A stretch of DNA of 44,718 bases. Source: Candidatus Aminicenantota bacterium. Lineage in GTDB: Bacteria; Acidobacteriota; Aminicenantia; JAMOAD01. Positions 42,671-44,718 of the stretch are shown here, piece by piece. The stretch covers positions 1 to 44,718 of the forward strand of contig JALVQI010000059.1 in assembly GCA_027031485.1 (NCBI GenBank). Reading direction: 5' to 3'. A program made the translations under genes and the position numbers. Each line of letters starts with the position of its first letter. Positions within the stretch are counted from its first letter, which is position 1. A model generated the notes under the pieces. It had not been told where the DNA came from. It saw nothing but the letters and a program-made list of their open reading frames with translations, and made no database searches.

Positions 42671-42694
42671 CTCAATGCTTGATGCTCAAAGCTA
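42670..42694. repeat. Inverted GAGCATT-type heptamer run
   Basis: The reverse complement reads as imperfect units TAGCTTT, GAGCATC, AAGCATT and GAGCTG, the same unit as at 42374 in the opposite direction. It abuts the NATTCAC run. Confidence 0.6.
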
Positions 42695-42715
42695 ATAAGA
42701 GCCTTTTTTATAGAT

Positions 42716-42892
42716 ACAATACCATATAATAAAACAGGTTTTATTTACTTTTATCCAACCACAAAAAAACTAAATATTACTCATGATTTACTTAATCTTT
42801 ATGGTACTCATTGGAGATGTAAAATAGAACTTAAAGATTTAATATTATTTTATAAAAATCCTTATATTAATTTAGAAACACTTACTTATTAA
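42716..42892 (+). pseudogene. Possible transposase 3' fragment
   Basis: An open stretch without its own start that ends in TAA reads IYFYPTTKKLN, HDLLNLYGTHWRCKIELKDL and NLETLTY. The Y.(T/R)(H/R)W..(K/E)IE..DL arrangement recalls the end of DDE transposases (the YRxRWxIE pattern), and it lies among repeats. Too short and weak to name a family. Confidence 0.3.
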
Positions 42893-42953
42893 AAGGAAGA
42901 AGGTGATTTATTAATTAACAACAAAGAAGGATAAAAGCTTTGTTTGGAAAAAT

Positions 42954-44240
42954 TTAAAAATCATCACTTTTCAACAGCCACTTCCACAGAGGGATAAATT
43001 TTATATTTTTATCATCTGTTTTCAAAATTTCTTCTCTGTTTTCCGTTAAAATAAATCCTTGTTTCACTTTAAAAATCTCCATTGCGGATAAAAGACTTTT
43101 TATTTCCCTTTTAAGGGTTTTTTGATCATTTATATTATAACTAACCTGAATAAGCTCGTTCCTTTCATCTCCTTTTGCGATAAAGTCAACCTCTTTTCCG
43201 TTTTTATCTTTAAAATACAGAACCTCTTTTCCTCTCCTTTTTAATTCTGTGAAAACGATATTTTCGTAGAGCTTTCCGACATCCTGAGAAGAGGAAAATT
43301 TAAGAGCATTTATGAATCCATTGTCAACAATATATATCTTTTTTATTCTTGTTTGAGTTTCCTTTATTGAGTGAGAAAATCGCGGAACTTCAAAAAACAG
43401 ATATGCTGAGGTTAAATAATCTATATAATTTTTTACAGTATGAACACTTCCCAAAGAATAAATATTTTTTATTCTATTATAAGAAAATTCGGATGATATT
43501 GTAGATAACAGAAAATAGGAGATCTCTTTAAATGTTTTTGTCTCTCTTATGCCATATCTTCCTATGACATCCTTTGTTATAACATCCGAAAAAAGATTTT
43601 TTAGTAAAAAGAGAGTTCCGTATCTTACTATTTCAGGAAAGCCTCCGTTTACAATATAATCATCAAAATGTTTTCTGATTAATGCTTTTATTTCCTTTTT
43701 GTAGATTAAATTCTTATCCCGAATATTAACATTTTTAAAAGTCAAAAATTCTCTGAAGGAAAAGGGATAAATTTCAACCTCAACATATCTGCCGGTTAAA
43801 CGGGTTGAAAGTTCTGAAGAAAGCAATTTTGCATTGGAGCCAGTAATAAAAATTTTGTATCCTTCATTGTAAAGTCTTGAAACGAAAAGTTCCCAGCCCT
43901 CCAAATTCTGAATTTCATCAAGAAAAATCACCTTTTTTTCACCAAATAGAATTGAAAAAATTTCCATTACTCTGTTCATATCCTCAATTGTAAGAGAAAT
44001 AAGTCTTTCGTCATCAAAGTTCATATAGTAAATTTCATTATAATCATAATACTTTTCCACTATCTGAGAAAGAAAAACGGATTTTCCGGATCTTCTGTGT
44101 CCTGTAATTACAACAATATGTTTAACTTTTATAAGAGGTGATATTTTTTCCAATTCCTCTCTTTTAATATTTTCAGGAGAGCTTTTGATTAATTCCTTTT
44201 GTTCCAATAATATCTGTTTTAAACTTGTGTCATCTATCAT
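42954..44240 (-). CDS. AAA-type ATPase with DUF4143 domain
   Basis: A 428-residue protein of the AAA_14/DUF4143 group: Walker A GHRRSGKS at 47-54, Walker B VIFLDEIQN at 104-112, GSNAKLL and RLTGRYVEVEIYPFSFREFL, then the C-terminal DUF4143 part with a nuclease-like segment (LYENIVFTELKRRG and EVDFIAKGD). Members of this family are abundant in anaerobes and archaea, and their role is unknown. AAGGAG precedes the ATG. The gene is bracketed on both sides by palindromic and heptamer repeats, so it may be mobile. Confidence 0.85.
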   Translation of the reverse strand: MIDDTSLKQILLEQKELIKSSPENIKREELEKISPLIKVKHIVVITGHRRSGKSVFLSQIVEKYYDYNEIYYMNFDDERLISLTIEDMNRVMEIFSILFGEKKVIFLDEIQNLEGWELFVSRLYNEGYKIFITGSNAKLLSSELSTRLTGRYVEVEIYPFSFREFLTFKNVNIRDKNLIYKKEIKALIRKHFDDYIVNGGFPEIVRYGTLFLLKNLFSDVITKDVIGRYGIRETKTFKEISYFLLSTISSEFSYNRIKNIYSLGSVHTVKNYIDYLTSAYLFFEVPRFSHSIKETQTRIKKIYIVDNGFINALKFSSSQDVGKLYENIVFTELKRRGKEVLYFKDKNGKEVDFIAKGDERNELIQVSYNINDQKTLKREIKSLLSAMEIFKVKQGFILTENREEILKTDDKNIKFIPLWKWLLKSDDF

Positions 44241-44256
44241 ACCAATCTCCTTTTAC

Positions 44257-44293
44257 TGCAATTAATGCTATCATATATTGCACTATAATGCAA
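44257..44293. promoter_or_regulatory. Operator-like dyads upstream of the DUF4143 ATPase
   Basis: TTGCA-CTATAA-TGCAA (44278-44293) is a perfect 5-base dyad. A related sequence TGCAATTAATGC lies about 20 bases nearer to the start. They could bind a small regulator. Confidence 0.25.
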
Positions 44294-44493
44294 ATAATAC
44301 TTAAGAGTATTTAAAACTGCATCATGGTAGCCCTAACTGCTTAGTATTAACATTTAATAATATTATAAGGGGAATTCAACAAGATAGCCCTGAGCATTGA
44401 GCTATTCACAAGGAATGTGACTAATTTCCTGTTAGCGATTATTCATTTTTAAAATTTCAAAATAAAAAAAATAAACACCTATATATATTGTAG

Positions 44494-44515
44494 GGGCGGA
44501 CCTATGTGTCCGCCC
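44494..44515. repeat. GGGCGGAC palindromic repeat (copy 2)
   Basis: An 8-base stem GGGCGGAC / GTCCGCCC around CTATGT, after TAG and G. The same loop recurs inverted at 44544-44563. Confidence 0.75.
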
Positions 44516-44543
44516 GCCACAGAATACTGATATTTTGTAAACA

Positions 44544-44563
44544 GGTAAACACATAGGTTTACC
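44544..44563. repeat. GGTAAAC inverted repeat, inverted relative of the previous hairpin
   Basis: GGTAAAC / GTTTACC around ACATAG. Read on the other strand it is GGGGTAAACCTATGTGTTTA, sharing the CCTATGTGT core with the hairpin at 44494 but with a different stem. Confidence 0.65.
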
Positions 44564-44596
44564 CCTAAAGTTATTCACATTTAATAATATATGTAG

Positions 44597-44616
44597 GGGC
44601 AATTCATGAATTGCCC
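44597..44616. repeat. GGGCAATT palindromic repeat (copy 3)
   Basis: A perfect 20-base palindrome, GGGCAATTCA / TGAATTGCCC, preceded by GTAG as in copy 1. Confidence 0.8.
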
Positions 44617-44635
44617 TGCTATCAATTTTTTTTAT

Positions 44636-44664
44636 TTTACAAAAACCACATTTTTTTTTATAAT
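44636..44664 (+). promoter_or_regulatory. Promoter of the gene at the right edge
   Basis: TTTACA (44636-44641), a 17-base spacer and TATAAT (44659-44664). Confidence 0.65.
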
Positions 44665-44694
44665 GTTTATTAGTAATGTAAAGAGGGATATGAT

Positions 44695-44718
44695 ATGAAT
44701 AAAAAGATTTTGTATTTA
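44695..44718 (+). CDS. Start of a gene cut by the window edge
   Basis: Eight codons (M N K K I L Y L) begin here behind a GAGGG about seven bases upstream and a near-consensus promoter. The basic-then-hydrophobic start suggests a signal peptide or membrane protein. Nothing more can be read. Confidence 0.45.

Larger units (their letters stand above)
42248..42953. other. Gene-poor accessory segment between the TauE/SafE gene and the ATPase
   Basis: A stretch of about 700 bases containing the 26-codon ORF and its -10 box, two runs of GAGCATT-type heptamers, a perfect 28-base hairpin, a run of NATTCAC heptamers, an inverted GAGCATT run and a possible transposase fragment. No complete gene of normal size is visible in it. 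Confidence 0.7.
44241..44694. other. Gene-free segment with repeats at the right edge
   Basis: About 450 bases with operator-like dyads, one heptamer cluster (GAGCATT, GAGCTAT, then TCAC at about 44392-44409), three hairpins (44494, 44544, 44597) and a 14-base direct repeat ACATTTAATAATAT at 44350 and 44577. No gene is seen until 44695. Confidence 0.7.

Noticed and set aside
42636-42694. A CRISPR array.
   Set aside because: The units are 7 bases without spacers; no cas gene is nearby.

Overview
The window is AT-rich and comes from a bacterium. Translation is mostly Shine-Dalgarno led (AGGAGG), and many promoters are textbook sigma-70 type with a 17-base spacer. Lipoprotein and other export signals, a family 5 solute-binding lipoprotein, TPR envelope proteins and a large glycosyltransferase content point to an envelope-rich, probably diderm, probably anaerobic heterotroph. 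The housekeeping order ispE-tRNA-Gln-prs-rplY-pth-rpsF-rpsR-rplI-dnaB and the DUF6677-like protein would fit an uncultured Acidobacteriota/Aminicenantes-like lineage, but the window alone does not fix the taxonomy.

Layout. 1-432 is the 3' end of an MFS transporter. 429-7114 (minus) is an envelope-glycosylation operon: a dolichol-phosphate-mannose-synthase-like GT2, a SAM methyltransferase, two paralogous GT-C membrane glycosyltransferases and a family 5 substrate-binding lipoprotein. 7370-16063 (plus) is a four-gene secreted/lipoprotein locus behind a perfect TTGACA-17-TATTAT promoter and closed by a hairpin at 16087. It encodes a 1150-residue multi-module putative glycoside hydrolase, a fusion of a CBM9-like module with an FGE fold that lacks the catalytic cysteines, a beta-propeller-like lipoprotein and a PL10-like pectate lyase. 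It looks like a dedicated system for an acidic (uronate) polysaccharide and is the best candidate for an undescribed system here. 16167-17445 (minus) pairs a CBS-HATPase fusion with a DRTGG protein. Then come a MATE exporter directly behind tRNA-Lys and tRNA-Arg, and a papain-like exported protease.

20790-27922 (plus) runs tlyA, nadK, three GT4-type glycosyltransferases and an exported M1 peptidase. 28087-37108 (minus) is the housekeeping operon, from a TPR envelope protein through ispE, tRNA-Gln, prs, rplY, pth, rpsF, rpsR, rplI and dnaB to gmd. The ispE reading frame runs straight through tRNA-Gln and its stop overlaps the prs start.

37352-42324 holds small membrane genes (DUF6677-like, an unlisted 58-residue protein, VanZ-like), a YfgM-like TPR protein, a MobB-like GTPase with a cysteine cluster, an MFS/POT-like transporter and a TauE/SafE exporter preceded by a 26-codon ORF. 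From about 42370 to the end the DNA becomes accessory in character: heptamer tandem repeats, GTAGGGGC-type palindromes and a possible transposase remnant flank an AAA/DUF4143 ATPase. A new gene starts at the last bases behind its own promoter.

Several starts (37352, 37108, the small ORF at 42324, possibly the MATE gene) lack a Shine-Dalgarno and sit about 5-6 bases behind a -10 box or just behind a tRNA, so a leaderless mode of translation may coexist with the normal one.
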